Origin: CANJIV01 sp046330225
GTDB lineage: Bacteria > Actinomycetota > Thermoleophilia > Solirubrobacterales > Solirubrobacteraceae
DNA length: 64,000 nucleotides
Reading direction: 5' to 3'
Assembly (NCBI GenBank): GCA_046330225.1
Contig: JAXLTD010000004.1
Location: 310,001-374,000 of the forward strand
The position numbers were made by a program, and so were the translations under genes. The notes beneath the pieces were generated by a model. The model worked only from the letters and a program-made list of their open reading frames with translations. It had not been told where the DNA came from and ran no database searches. The stretch's first letter is position 1; the number at the start of each line of letters is the position of its first letter. Shown here piece after piece: positions 30,928 to 39,379 of this stretch.

Positions 30928-33015
30928 CTACGCCGCCTCGGGCGCCTCCGGCCGCTCGCGCGCGTAGCTCAGCGCCACCGCCGGGTTCTCGGCATCGATC
31001 TCGCGGGCGAGGCGGTGCCCGTCGAAGACGGCCTCGGCGTGGATGCGCGGCGTGACGCAGTCGCCGATGCGGTACAGCGCCTCGATGCCCTCGGCGGCGA
31101 GGCCGTCGCGGTCGCCATCCAGCTCGACCCACAGGCCAGCGTCGGCAACGCGCTGGGTGACGAGCACGACACTGTCGGCCTCGATCGCGACCTCGCCGGG
31201 CCGGTAGGCGTGGGCGGCCGTGACCGCGCCCGCCGCGATGGCCTCCACCGTCGTCTGCGTCCGCACGTCGATGCCCAGGCCGTAGATGCGCTCGCTGACC
31301 CGCTCGAGCTCCAGCGTGTACTCGCTGAAGGAGGAGATGTCGGAGTCCGGCGTGATGAGCACGACCTCGTGGCCGCGGCGCGCCAGCAGCTCGGCCATGC
31401 CGACGCCCATGAAGTACCCGTCGGTGTCGTAGACCACGACGCGCGAGCCGACCGGCTTCTCGCCGGCGAGCACCTGCTCGGGCGTCAGGACGTGCGGCAG
31501 GGCCGCGTCGGCGCCCGGAATCGGCGCGTGGGTGACGCCGTTGACGCCGTCTCCGCGCCACTGCGAGCCGGTCGCGAGGATCACGATGTCGGCGCCGTAG
31601 TCGCGGATCGCCGCGCCGTCCAGGCGCTTGTTGGGAACCAGCGCGACGTTGCGCAGCTTCTCGATCTGCACGAGGCGCCAGTCGATCAGCCGCCGCCACT
31701 CCGACAGGCCGGGCAGCTTGGCGGCCTGGGCCACGGAGCCGCCGATCTCCCGCGCGGCGTCGACGAGGTGCACTGCGTGCATCCCGCGCTTGCCCAGGAC
31801 GGTCGCGCACTCGAGCCCCGCCGGCCCGGCGCCGACGATCAGCACGCTCTTCGCTGCGTTGGCCGCCTCCGTGAAGCGCTCGGGGTGCCAGCCGCGGCGG
31901 TACTCCTCGCCCGCGGTCGGGTTCTGCGTGCAGATGAGCTGGCGGCCCCACTCGCCGCGGGCGATGCAGATGTTGCAGCCGATGCACTCGCGCACGTCCT
32001 CGACGCGGCCCTCCTCGATCTTGCGCGGGAGGTAGGGGTCGGAGATCGACGGCCGCGCCGCGCCAATCAGGTCCCAGCGCCCGGACCGGATGATCGCCGC
32101 CATCGTGTCGGGGCTCGTGAGCCGCCCGACACCGACGACCGGCTTGGTGGTGTGGCGCTTGATGTCGGGGAAGAACGGGCCCTCGTGGTCGGTCGGCTGG
32201 TTGCGCGAGGTCGACGAGTCGTCGGGCCAGTGATCGACGGCGACGTCCCAGAGGTCGACGAGGTGGTCGGCCATCTCCACGACGCCGTAGAGCTCCTCCT
32301 CCGGCAGGCCCGACTCGTTCCCCATCGCCTGGATGCCGATGCGGGCGGCGATCGCGAGGTCGTCGCCGACGGCCTCCCGCATCATCTCGGTGGTTTCGAG
32401 GAAGAAGCGCGCGCGGTTCTCCAGCGAGCCGCCGTACTCGTCGGTGCGCTTGTTGTGGAAGGGCGACAGGAACTGCATGAGCAGGTAGCCGTGCCCGGGG
32501 TAGACGTAGACGATGTCGAAGCCGGCGTCGCGGGCCCGCAGGGAGGCCTCGACGTGCTCGCGCTGGACCTGGCGGATGTCGGCGGTCTCCATCGGCTTGG
32601 GCACGACCCAGCCGCCGAGCTCCTGGGAGGCCATGTCGGAGGAGGACAGTGCCGGAAGCCGGGACTCCCAGCCGTTCGAGACGCTCCCGCCGTGCCAGAG
32701 CTGCACGCCGGCCAGCGCGCCGTGCTCGTGCGCCTCGTCGGTCATGAGCCGCAGGTTGCGGACGTCGTGGTCGTCGAAGAGCTGGGCGCAGACGAAGCCG
32801 GCGACGTCGGCCTGGGGACTGATCGAGCAGTACTCGGTGCAGACGGCGGCCCAGCCGCCCTCGGCCTTCGTGCCGCGGTGCCCGGCCTGCGTGCCGGGCT
32901 TCACGGTGCCGAAGCCGCAGCAGTGCGGCACCTGGAAGAAGCGGTTGCGCAGCGTCTTGGGGCCGATGCGGACCGGCTCGAAGAGGATGTCGTAGCGGGG
33001 ATCTCGGGCGGGCAT
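30928..33015 (-). CDS. Trimethylamine-dehydrogenase-like Fe-S flavoprotein
   Basis: A 695-residue enzyme. An N-terminal old-yellow-enzyme barrel is followed by a [4Fe-4S] site and a C-terminal FAD/ADP-binding region (SVLIVGAGPAGLECA). Sequence order and spacing follow methylotroph trimethylamine dehydrogenase: NRFFQVPHCCG with C32 at the place of the 6-S-cysteinyl-FMN cysteine, TEY at Y62 as in TMADH rather than the DMADH glutamine, and cluster cysteines C344, C347, C350, C362. The aromatic residue after the third cysteine is shifted: TMADH has Trp at that place, here it is G354 with W356 two later. Substrate is therefore uncertain. ATG 33015 follows TAGGCT by 7 bases. Confidence 0.82.
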   Translation of the reverse strand: MPARDPRYDILFEPVRIGPKTLRNRFFQVPHCCGFGTVKPGTQAGHRGTKAEGGWAAVCTEYCSISPQADVAGFVCAQLFDDHDVRNLRLMTDEAHEHGALAGVQLWHGGSVSNGWESRLPALSSSDMASQELGGWVVPKPMETADIRQVQREHVEASLRARDAGFDIVYVYPGHGYLLMQFLSPFHNKRTDEYGGSLENRARFFLETTEMMREAVGDDLAIAARIGIQAMGNESGLPEEELYGVVEMADHLVDLWDVAVDHWPDDSSTSRNQPTDHEGPFFPDIKRHTTKPVVGVGRLTSPDTMAAIIRSGRWDLIGAARPSISDPYLPRKIEEGRVEDVRECIGCNICIARGEWGRQLICTQNPTAGEEYRRGWHPERFTEAANAAKSVLIVGAGPAGLECATVLGKRGMHAVHLVDAAREIGGSVAQAAKLPGLSEWRRLIDWRLVQIEKLRNVALVPNKRLDGAAIRDYGADIVILATGSQWRGDGVNGVTHAPIPGADAALPHVLTPEQVLAGEKPVGSRVVVYDTDGYFMGVGMAELLARRGHEVVLITPDSDISSFSEYTLELERVSERIYGLGIDVRTQTTVEAIAAGAVTAAHAYRPGEVAIEADSVVLVTQRVADAGLWVELDGDRDGLAAEGIEALYRIGDCVTPRIHAEAVFDGHRLAREIDAENPAVALSYARERPEAPEAA

Positions 33016-33136
33016 GGGGGCGAGCCTATCCGGGCCTGACGGTTTCGTCAGGAGGACCGGCGGATCCGCGGCCGCGCCCGCCGTTCAGGCGCGCCGGCGC
33101 TCGCCGGCGACGTGCGCCCGGTGTTACGGTAAGCGC

Positions 33137-33481
33137 ATGGTTACGGACGCGCGTGCCGCGGCTCCCGCTCGCGATCCGTTCGACGTCCTCGGGGATCCCC
33201 AGCGCCGCGAGATCCTGCGCCTGGTCGCCGAACGGCCGCGATCGGTCGGCGACCTGGCCCGCGACGTGCCGGTCAGCCGGCCGGCGGTGTCCCGGCACCT
33301 GCGTCTGCTGCGCGAGGCCGGGCTGGTGGCGGCCGAGGCTGCCGGGACCCGCCGCGTCTACCGCGTCGACCCGGCCGGCCTGGAGGGCGTGCACGCCTAC
33401 CTCGGCCAGGTGTGGGGCGAGGCGGAGGCGCGTTTCCGCCTCCTGGCCGAGAACACCGCGCCGGGGCGGAGCGCCCGGTGA
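33137..33481 (+). CDS. ArsR-family transcriptional regulator
   Basis: A 114-residue winged-helix protein (DPFDVLGDPQRREILRLVAERPRSVGDLARDVPVSRPAVSRHLRLLREAGLV) of the ArsR/SmtB superfamily. No metal-binding cysteine motif is present. It is followed immediately, with GTGA overlap, by an SRPBCC gene, the common ArsR-AHSA1 pairing in actinobacteria where the regulator and a lipocalin-like START-fold protein are co-expressed. Start ATG 33137 is exactly 6 bases after TACGGT (33125-33130), so it is likely leaderless. The protein probably autoregulates this short operon and could act on the divergent dehydrogenase gene; that is inference. Confidence 0.88.
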   Translation: MVTDARAAAPARDPFDVLGDPQRREILRLVAERPRSVGDLARDVPVSRPAVSRHLRLLREAGLVAAEAAGTRRVYRVDPAGLEGVHAYLGQVWGEAEARFRLLAENTAPGRSAR

Positions 33482-33939
33482 CCGAGCCGCTGCGCCTGAG
33501 CTGGGAGGTGGCCTGCCCCGCCGGCCACGCCTTCGCGACCTGGACCGGCCGCTTCGGCGACTGGTGGCCGGCCTCGCACTCGGCCTCGGGCGACCCCGAC
33601 GGCATCGTGCTCGAGCCCCGCCCGGGCGGGCGCATCTTCGAGCGCACCCGTGACGGCGTCGAGATCGACTGGGGCGTCGTCACGCGCTGGGAGCCGCCCC
33701 GGCGGCTCGGCTACCGCTGGCACCTCCGCCGCAGCCCGGAGGAGGCCACCGACGTCGAGGTCACCTTCGTCGATCTCGGCGACGGGACCACGCGGCTCGA
33801 CATCGTCCAGACCGGCTGGGAGCGCCTCGGCGCGGATGCCGAGGCGTGGCGGACACGCAACCACGACGGCTGGGCCGGCCTGCTGCCGCACTTCGCGGCC
33901 GCGGCGGTCGCGGCCTCGCCCATCACCACCGACTCCTGA
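33478..33939 (+). CDS. SRPBCC (AHSA1-like) protein
   Basis: A 153-residue START/Bet v1-fold protein of the activator-of-Hsp90 (AHSA1) type, with LSWEVACPAGHAFATWTGRFGDWWP, EPRPGGRIFE and VTRWEPPRRLGYRW at the usual places, and FVDLGDGTTRLDIVQTGWERLG. Such proteins form a hydrophobic cavity for an unknown ligand. The GTG start at 33478 overlaps the ArsR stop as GTGA, showing translational coupling. Its partner is the ArsR regulator; the following gene starts 12 bases after its stop and has its own strong Shine-Dalgarno, so it may belong to the same transcript. Confidence 0.85.
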   Translation: MTEPLRLSWEVACPAGHAFATWTGRFGDWWPASHSASGDPDGIVLEPRPGGRIFERTRDGVEIDWGVVTRWEPPRRLGYRWHLRRSPEEATDVEVTFVDLGDGTTRLDIVQTGWERLGADAEAWRTRNHDGWAGLLPHFAAAAVAASPITTDS

Positions 33940-33951
33940 GGAGGAGTGCGC

Positions 33952-34353
33952 ATGGCCGACGGCACCCGCAATGACCCTTGGACCCTGAAGACCCCGAGCC
34001 TGCAGTCGGAGTTCGTCGCTTTTCGGGATCCGGACCTCGACCCGCCGGCGCTCGTCGTCCAGGTCGGCTCGACCGAGCTGCGCTACGACCTGCGCTGCAT
34101 CGACGACCTCCACGCCTGGCTCGGCGAGCACGGGGACTGGGTGCCGCTCGGCAACGCCGACGAGCAGAAGGAGGCCAAGCCGGGGACCGTCGAGGCCTGG
34201 GGCCGCTCGTCCGACAATCCGGTCGGCGGGTTCTACGGCCTGAAGAAGGGCCTGCGCGGCCGGTTCGGCAACTACGTGCCGCCCGTCCTCGAGGAGCTTG
34301 GGCTGGCCGAGGTCGAGCACAACGCCCGGGGGAACCGGATGCGGGCGCGGTAG
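33952..34353 (+). CDS. DUF6855-like small conserved protein
   Basis: A 133-residue soluble protein beginning MADGTRNDPWTLKTPSLQSEF and containing ALVVQVGSTELRYDLRCIDDLHAWLGEHGDWVPLG, VEAWGRSSDNPVGGFYGLKKGLRGRFGNYVPPVLEELGLAEVEHN and a basic end. This is a highly conserved but uncharacterised bacterial family often annotated as hypothetical or DUF6855; the family number is from memory. ATG 33952 has GGAGGAG 6 bases upstream (GTG 33946 is less likely). It follows the ArsR/SRPBCC pair by 12 bases. The stop codon is part of a terminator-like hairpin shared with the convergent tatA. Confidence 0.75.
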   Translation: MADGTRNDPWTLKTPSLQSEFVAFRDPDLDPPALVVQVGSTELRYDLRCIDDLHAWLGEHGDWVPLGNADEQKEAKPGTVEAWGRSSDNPVGGFYGLKKGLRGRFGNYVPPVLEELGLAEVEHNARGNRMRAR

Positions 34354-34371
34354 GCGCGCGGTTGCGCGCCT
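34352..34371. terminator. 8-bp hairpin with GGTT loop between convergent genes
   Basis: AGGCGCGC (34352-34359) pairs with GCGCGCCT (34364-34371). The stem begins inside the TAG stop of the upstream gene and ends 4 bases before the stop of tatA on the other strand. Confidence 0.65.
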
Positions 34372-34375
34372 CCGC

Positions 34376-34855
34376 TCAGGCCGGCTCTCGGGGCGGTGCC
34401 GGCGCGTCGCCGGGCGCGCCGGCCGGGTCGGCGGCGCCGTCCGGCGCGTCGTCCCCCGCGCCGAGCCCGTCCCGGAACTCGCGGCCCGAGTCGACGACTG
34501 CCTCGCCGCTGGCCCGCACGCGCTCGCCGGCCTTGTGGGCGATGGCGGCCACGCCGGTCTCGGGCAGCGGCTCGTCGGCCTCGCCGGTGAGCCCGGCCTT
34601 GAGGCCCTTGCCGGCCTCGAGCGTCTTCTCGCCGGCGGCGCGGGCGGCGCGCCCCGCCTCGGCGGCGGCGCCCTCGCCGGTCGACGGGGCCTCGAACGAC
34701 TCCTTGGCGCCCTTGCCGGCCTCCAGCGCAGCGTTGCCGGTCTCCTTGATGCGCTTGCCGCCGCGGTTCGCGAGCTTCTTGATCCCGCGGGGGCCGAAGA
34801 TCAGGAAGATCAGGAAGACGACGATCGCGATCTCGAGCGGGCCGATGTTCGGCAT
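34376..34855 (-). CDS. tatA: TatA-like twin-arginine translocase subunit
   Basis: A 159-residue protein with one N-terminal helix (LEIAIVVFLIFLIFGP, residues about 7-22), an FGP hinge and an amphipathic basic helix (RGIKKLANRGGKRIKETGN). A long alanine- and glutamate-rich tail follows. This is the layout of TatA, which forms the pore for folded proteins with twin-arginine signals. The tail is longer than usual and low in complexity. CATGAT sits exactly 6 bases before the ATG at 34855. No tatB or tatC is nearby. A specialised TatA/TatE paralogue is an alternative. Confidence 0.75.
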   Translation of the reverse strand: MPNIGPLEIAIVVFLIFLIFGPRGIKKLANRGGKRIKETGNAALEAGKGAKESFEAPSTGEGAAAEAGRAARAAGEKTLEAGKGLKAGLTGEADEPLPETGVAAIAHKAGERVRASGEAVVDSGREFRDGLGAGDDAPDGAADPAGAPGDAPAPPREPA

Positions 34856-34895
34856 CCGCGCATCATGGCAGGCGCGCCCGCCGCCGCGGGGGCGT

Positions 34896-36020
34896 TCAGG
34901 CCGCTCGGGACTGCCGCCGCGCCCGCGGCCGCGCGGCCCGGTCCGTCCGCGCGCGGGCGAGATCCTCGAAGGCGGGCCAGTCCGACGGCGAGCCCTTCGG
35001 CCGGCGCACGAGCGCCGGGAGTCCTGCGGGCAGGGCCGAGAGCCGCTCGCCGAGGGGCGACTCGTGCAGATGGGCGGTCATCGTCTGCACGGCGGTCTCG
35101 ATCACGTCGTGGCGCCGGCCGCGGCTCATGAGGTTCGTGCCCATGACGTCGAGGTCGTGGACGGTCGGCTGGATCAGCAGCACGTCGGTGCCCGCCGCCT
35201 CGACGCGGCGCCGCTCGTGGCCGAGGCGCTTGCCGGAGGCGGCCCGCACCTGCATGGCGAGGCGCTCGGCCAGGTTCGGCTCCGAGTCGGCGTGCAGCGA
35301 GGAGGTCGGGTTCAGGCAGACGACGAGGTCCAGGCGCTCGTCGGCGAGGACGTCGAGGTTGGACATCGAGCGCAGCCCGCCATCCACGTAGCGGCGCCCC
35401 GAGATCTCCACCGCCCGGTAGAAGCCGGGGATCGCGCACGACGCGGCCACCGCGTCGGGCAGTTCGGTCCGCGGCGAGCCCGCCCGTCCGAACGCCACGC
35501 GGCGAGCCGTCTCGTAGTCGACCGCCATCGCCCAGAAGTTCGGGTGCGGCGCCCAGCGGCCAGCGCAGACCCGGCGGACCGTGTCCTTCAGCGGGTCGGT
35601 GGACACCGGGCCGTGCGGCAGCCAGCCGGCGAGCAGCGTCGCGGGCGAGTGCTTGTACGGGCGGGCCAGCGAGGAGAGCGCGAGCCGCCAGGAGCCGGGA
35701 CCGAGCGCCACACGCGGGTGCAGGCCGAAGCGCGCGCCGGCCGAGCGGTCGGCCTCGCTCGCGGGCTGGCCGTTCGCATCGCCCAGCCCGGCGAACTCCT
35801 CGCCGGCGGAGTGGGCGACCATGTACCAGGGCGGCACCCCGCAGGCCAGCAGCGCCCCGATCATCGACCCCGCCGAGGTTCCGACCACGTACTCGGAACT
35901 GCCGGGATCCCAGCCGGTCTCGGTCGCGATGGCATGCAGGGCGCCGGTCAGCCAGGCGCCGCCGAGAACCCCGCCGGCGCCGAGAACCAGCCCAACCCGT
36001 GCCGGGGGCGAAGCCGCCAT
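34896..36020 (-). CDS. Patatin-like phospholipase
   Basis: A 374-residue serine hydrolase of the patatin/RssA type, cleaving acyl chains of phospholipids or lysophospholipids with a Ser-Asp dyad. Visible features are the oxyanion glycine-rich VGLVLGAGGVLGGAW (residues 9-23), the nucleophile elbow GTSAG with S49, and the DGG motif (RYVDGGLRSMSNLD) carrying the dyad Asp. No signal peptide is present, so it is probably cytoplasmic. ATG 36020 has both GGAGGC as Shine-Dalgarno and TACCCT 6 bases upstream, so it could be translated leaderless or from the leader. It is divergent from the following secreted protein. Confidence 0.88.
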   Translation of the reverse strand: MAASPPARVGLVLGAGGVLGGAWLTGALHAIATETGWDPGSSEYVVGTSAGSMIGALLACGVPPWYMVAHSAGEEFAGLGDANGQPASEADRSAGARFGLHPRVALGPGSWRLALSSLARPYKHSPATLLAGWLPHGPVSTDPLKDTVRRVCAGRWAPHPNFWAMAVDYETARRVAFGRAGSPRTELPDAVAASCAIPGFYRAVEISGRRYVDGGLRSMSNLDVLADERLDLVVCLNPTSSLHADSEPNLAERLAMQVRAASGKRLGHERRRVEAAGTDVLLIQPTVHDLDVMGTNLMSRGRRHDVIETAVQTMTAHLHESPLGERLSALPAGLPALVRRPKGSPSDWPAFEDLARARTDRAARPRARRQSRAA

Positions 36021-36320
36021 GCCTCCAGGGTAGGCGGGCGGGCGGCGACCGGCATCGGGGAGAAGCCGGAGCGTGAGCCAGTAGATGGCACGGACGGGTC
36101 CGGCGCGGCGGTCCAGGCGCAGGAGCGCAAGGCGCCCGACGAATCCCCGGCCGGACGGCTGACGCAATGCCGCGCCCGGCGTGTGGCGCGCGAGCCGTCG
36201 ACCCGCTGGTAGCGTGCGGCCGCCGGGCCGCTGCCCGGATCATCTGGGTGTCGCCGGGGATGCGAGCGACGGCCAGCCTCCCTCGTGCCCCTGGCGCGAG
36301 CGACTGGAAAGGACGCTGGA
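36021..36320. other. 300-base intergenic region between divergent genes
   Basis: Holds TACCCT (36032-36027, minus strand) just before the patatin gene and, near 36210, a weak -10-like TAGCGT for the gene on the right. GC-rich throughout. Open frames crossing it lack protein-like composition, and I see no hairpin or repeat of note. Confidence 0.6.
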
Positions 36321-37082
36321 ATGGACCGTCGACGCAACGGAGCACGGCTGATCCGCCGATTCGCCCTCGGCGCGGGGCTGACGGTCGCGGCGGCGGCGAG
36401 CGGCGCCGGCCCGGCCCACGCCACCGTGACGTACGAGGACCACTTCGCCGTGAGCGGCAAGATCGCGATGAGCAGCAGTTACTGGAACTCGAGCCAGCAG
36501 ACGACGTGCGGCTATCTGACCCGGCGGCTCGAGGGGCGCGGCGCCGCCAGCACTGCCGCGACCTTCGACGGCGACCTTGCCACCATCGGCCTGATGCGCG
36601 GGCAGACCAAGTCCATCTTCAATCCGACCGGCAAGGGGTATTGGGTGGCGCTGACGCACGCCTCCCTCAGGCCGGCTGGCGGATCGATGAGCCGGCGCTA
36701 CACCTACAAGCTGACGGAGACCGGGCACAAGGACAATCCCGACTGCTTCGTCAACCCGAAGAAGCCGGACACGTCTGGCTGCGGCGTCAAGCGGCTGGGA
36801 CGCGACGCCAGCGTCGAATCGGTGAGCATGTCGGCCCTCGTCGTGGTTCCGTTCGCGGCCCGCGATCCATTCGGCGGCTGTCCGAACGAATCCGGCGGGA
36901 ACTTCGCGGGCTTCGCGGTGCCAGAGGCCGTGCTGAAGAAGCTGGCCGACCCGAACGCGGACTCGATCCAGGTCAGGGGCAAGGCCGTGCGGCGCCAGCG
37001 GCCATCGTTCCTCTACCCGGACCGGCAGCAGGGACGCGCCGTGATCACGACGCGCTGGAACCTGATCTTCCGGCGCGTCTAG
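36321..37082 (+). CDS. Secreted protein of unknown family, 253 residues
   Basis: An exported protein with a basic N-terminus (MDRRRNGARLIRRF) and a hydrophobic signal core (ALGAGLTVAAAASGAGPAHA, about residues 15-34). The mature part has an odd composition for this window (aromatics, lysine, asparagine) and contains paired cysteines (TTCGYLTRRL, NPDCFVNP, TSGCGVK, GGCPNESGGN) likely forming two disulfides. No family recognised. ATG 36321 has AAAGGA about 8 bases upstream; a longer in-frame start lacks a signal peptide at the right place. It is monocistronic by layout, with a 158-base gap before the next gene, where no clear hairpin is seen. Confidence 0.72.
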   Translation: MDRRRNGARLIRRFALGAGLTVAAAASGAGPAHATVTYEDHFAVSGKIAMSSSYWNSSQQTTCGYLTRRLEGRGAASTAATFDGDLATIGLMRGQTKSIFNPTGKGYWVALTHASLRPAGGSMSRRYTYKLTETGHKDNPDCFVNPKKPDTSGCGVKRLGRDASVESVSMSALVVVPFAARDPFGGCPNESGGNFAGFAVPEAVLKKLADPNADSIQVRGKAVRRQRPSFLYPDRQQGRAVITTRWNLIFRRV

Positions 37083-37240
37083 CCGGCGTCGCCGCAGGCA
37101 GTGAGGACGACGTTGGTCGCCGCGCTCCGGCACGGCCCGCCGATAGGGCGTTCGCCCGATGCCGCGCCGCCAGCGGCGACCCATACTCGCCTGGACCAGT
37201 CGGCGTCACCTCCGGCGCCGAACGACGACAGGAGGCAACG

Positions 37241-37648
37241 ATGAGCGCAACGATGAGCGCAACCGACAACGCCGAGCTCGTGCGGCGAGGCTACGCGGCC
37301 TTCAACGCCGCCGACATCGCCACGCTGACCGAGCTCTTCGACGCACGCGCGTCCTGGCACACCCCGGGGCGCAGCCCGATCGCCGGCGACTACGTGGGGC
37401 GCGACGCCGCCTTCGCCCAGTTCGGCCGCTACGGCGCCGAGACGAACGGCACGTTCCAGGCCGAGCTCCTCGAGGTGCTCGCGGACGATGAGGGTCACGT
37501 CGTCGGCATCCATCGCAACACCGGCGAGCGCAACGGCAAGCGGCTGGACGTCGGGTGCTGCATCGTGTTCAAGCTCGAGGACGGCCGCCTGGTCGACGGG
37601 CGCGAGCACTTCTTCGACCTGCACGCCTGGGACGAGTTCTGGTCGTAG
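37241..37648 (+). CDS. SnoaL/NTF2-like protein
   Basis: A 135-residue cone-shaped alpha+beta-barrel protein: NAELVRRGYAAFNAADIATLTELFDARASWHTPG, then EVLADDEGHVVGIHRNTGERNG and CCIVFKLEDGRLVDGREHFFDLHAWDEFW. Family members are small isomerases, hydrolases or ligand-binding proteins; no specific reaction can be assigned. ATG 37241 has AGGAGG 6 bases upstream. The first 12 coding bases are an exact tandem copy (37241-37252 and 37253-37264), giving MSATMSAT and two possible starts. It is followed by a very strong hairpin and is probably monocistronic. Confidence 0.85.
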   Translation: MSATMSATDNAELVRRGYAAFNAADIATLTELFDARASWHTPGRSPIAGDYVGRDAAFAQFGRYGAETNGTFQAELLEVLADDEGHVVGIHRNTGERNGKRLDVGCCIVFKLEDGRLVDGREHFFDLHAWDEFWS

Positions 37649-37657
37649 CCGCCACGC

Positions 37658-37691
37658 GGGGATGCCGCGCGCCGGTGCGCGCGGCATCCCC
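37658..37691 (+). terminator. 15-bp perfect hairpin after the SnoaL-like gene
   Basis: GGGGATGCCGCGCGC (37658-37672) pairs perfectly with 37677-37691 around a CGGT loop, starting 9 bases after the stop codon. No U-tract follows. This is the longest perfect stem noticed in the window. Confidence 0.75.
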
Positions 37692-37776
37692 GGCCGCTGG
37701 CCCATCGACGCGCTCGACCGGCTCCGCCGGCCGTCGGTCGTTCACCGCCGGTCCCGATCGCGACTAGGATCGGCCG

Positions 37777-39360
37777 ATGGCGAACGGCGACCCGCGAGCA
37801 GGTGCGTCGCCCGCGGGCCTGCTGCGCGCCGCCGAGATCGTGGGCGCCATCTCGCTGGCGACCGACCTCGGGACCGGGCAGCCGTTGGAGCACGCGCTGC
37901 GCACCGCGATCCTCGCCGGCCGACTGGGCGAGCTCGCGGAGGCCTCCCAGCAGGATCGCTCGGACGCCTACTACGTCGCGCTGCTGCACTCCTTCGGCTG
38001 CACCTCGGACGCGACCGAGGTCACGGAGCTCTACGGTGACGACATCGCGCCACGCGCCGCGTTCGCGCTCGTGGACGCCGGGAACCCGGAGGAGGTCGGG
38101 GCCTACCTCGCCACGCACGTCGGCCGGGGCCGCGAACCGGAGGTCCGCGACGCGATGGTCGCGCATGCGCTCGAGCATGGGCTGGAGCTCGCCCAGGAGA
38201 CCTTCGCGCTGCACTGCGAGGTCGCGCAGCGGTTCGCGGGCTGGCTGGGGCTGAGCGCCGGGACTCACGAGGCGCTGGCGTTCGTGTTCGAGCGCTGGGA
38301 CGGGCACGGCTTCCCCGGCCTGGCGCGCGGGGAGCAGATCACCCTGCCGGCGCGGCTGCTGCACGTCGCGCGCGACATCTCCGTCTTCGTCTCCGCCTCG
38401 GGCGCCGACGAGGCCCGGGCCGTGATCGACCGGCGGGCGGGCGCGGCGTACGATCCGGCCCTGGCGGCGCTCGCTCTCGAGCACTTCGACGAGCTGCTCT
38501 CCGGGCTGGACGAGGCGCGCATCTGGGATCAGGCGATCGCGGCAGAGCCGCCGCCTCTGCGGTGGATTGCCGGCGAGGAGATCGACGCGGCCTTCGGCGT
38601 GGTCGCCACGTTCACCAACCTGAAGTCGCGCTGGCTGCGCGGCCACGCCGAGGGCGTGGCCGCGCTCGCCGAGGCCGCGGCCTGGCGCCTCGAGCTTGCG
38701 CCCGACGAGGTCGGGCGCGTGCGCCACGCCGCGCTGTCGCTGGACCTCGGCCGCGTGGGCGTGTCGAACGCGATCTGGGAGAAGCCGGGACCGCTGGGGC
38801 TGGGGGACTGGGAGCGCGTGCAGCTGCATCCCTACTTCACCGAGCGCGCGTTCGCTCACGCCGAGTCGCTTGCGCCGATCGGCGCGCTGGCCGGCGCCCA
38901 TCACGAGCGCCTCGACGGCTCCGGCTACCACCGCCAGGCGCGCGCGCCGGGCATCGACCGCGCAGCCCGCATTCTCGCCGCCGCCGACGCCTACCAGGCG
39001 ATGCGCGAGCCGCGGCCCCACCGCCCCGCGCGCGACGCGGCGGAGGCGCAGGCCGAGCTGCAGCGCGAGGCCGACGCCGGGCGCCTGTGCCCGCAGGCCG
39101 TCGACGCCGTGCTCGCTGCAGCCGGGCACCGTGTTCCCAAACGTCCCCGCGAGCTGCCCGGCGGCCTGACCGCCCGCGAGCTGGAGGTGCTGCTGGCGCT
39201 GGTGGACGGACTGTCCAACTCGCAGATCGGCGAGCGCCTGGGGATCTCCCCGAAGACCGCCGGGCATCACGTCCAGCACATCTACGAGAAGGCCGGCGTC
39301 CGCAGCCGCACGGCGGCCGCGGTCTGGGCCTACCAGCACTCGCTGGTCCAGGCCGAGTAG
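37777..39360 (+). CDS. HD-GYP-type regulator with C-terminal LuxR helix-turn-helix
   Basis: A 527-residue protein. It consists of two HD-domain-like halves and a C-terminal LuxR-type DNA-binding domain (LTARELEVLLALVDGLSNSQIGERLGISPKTAGHHVQHIYEKAGV, about residues 465-510). The second half keeps HD-GYP-like elements: GHAEGVAALAEAAA, HAALSLDLGRVGVSN and AHHERLDGSGYH. The first half has RWDGHGFPG but looks degenerate. HD-GYP proteins degrade cyclic di-GMP; here the activity may control DNA binding directly. No membrane segment. ATG 37777 is exactly 6 bases after TAGGAT (37765-37770), so likely leaderless. The c-di-GMP enzyme at 14.9 kb could supply its ligand. Confidence 0.85.
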   Translation: MANGDPRAGASPAGLLRAAEIVGAISLATDLGTGQPLEHALRTAILAGRLGELAEASQQDRSDAYYVALLHSFGCTSDATEVTELYGDDIAPRAAFALVDAGNPEEVGAYLATHVGRGREPEVRDAMVAHALEHGLELAQETFALHCEVAQRFAGWLGLSAGTHEALAFVFERWDGHGFPGLARGEQITLPARLLHVARDISVFVSASGADEARAVIDRRAGAAYDPALAALALEHFDELLSGLDEARIWDQAIAAEPPPLRWIAGEEIDAAFGVVATFTNLKSRWLRGHAEGVAALAEAAAWRLELAPDEVGRVRHAALSLDLGRVGVSNAIWEKPGPLGLGDWERVQLHPYFTERAFAHAESLAPIGALAGAHHERLDGSGYHRQARAPGIDRAARILAAADAYQAMREPRPHRPARDAAEAQAELQREADAGRLCPQAVDAVLAAAGHRVPKRPRELPGGLTARELEVLLALVDGLSNSQIGERLGISPKTAGHHVQHIYEKAGVRSRTAAAVWAYQHSLVQAE

Positions 39361-39379
39361 CGGCGCCGGTCCCGGCGCA

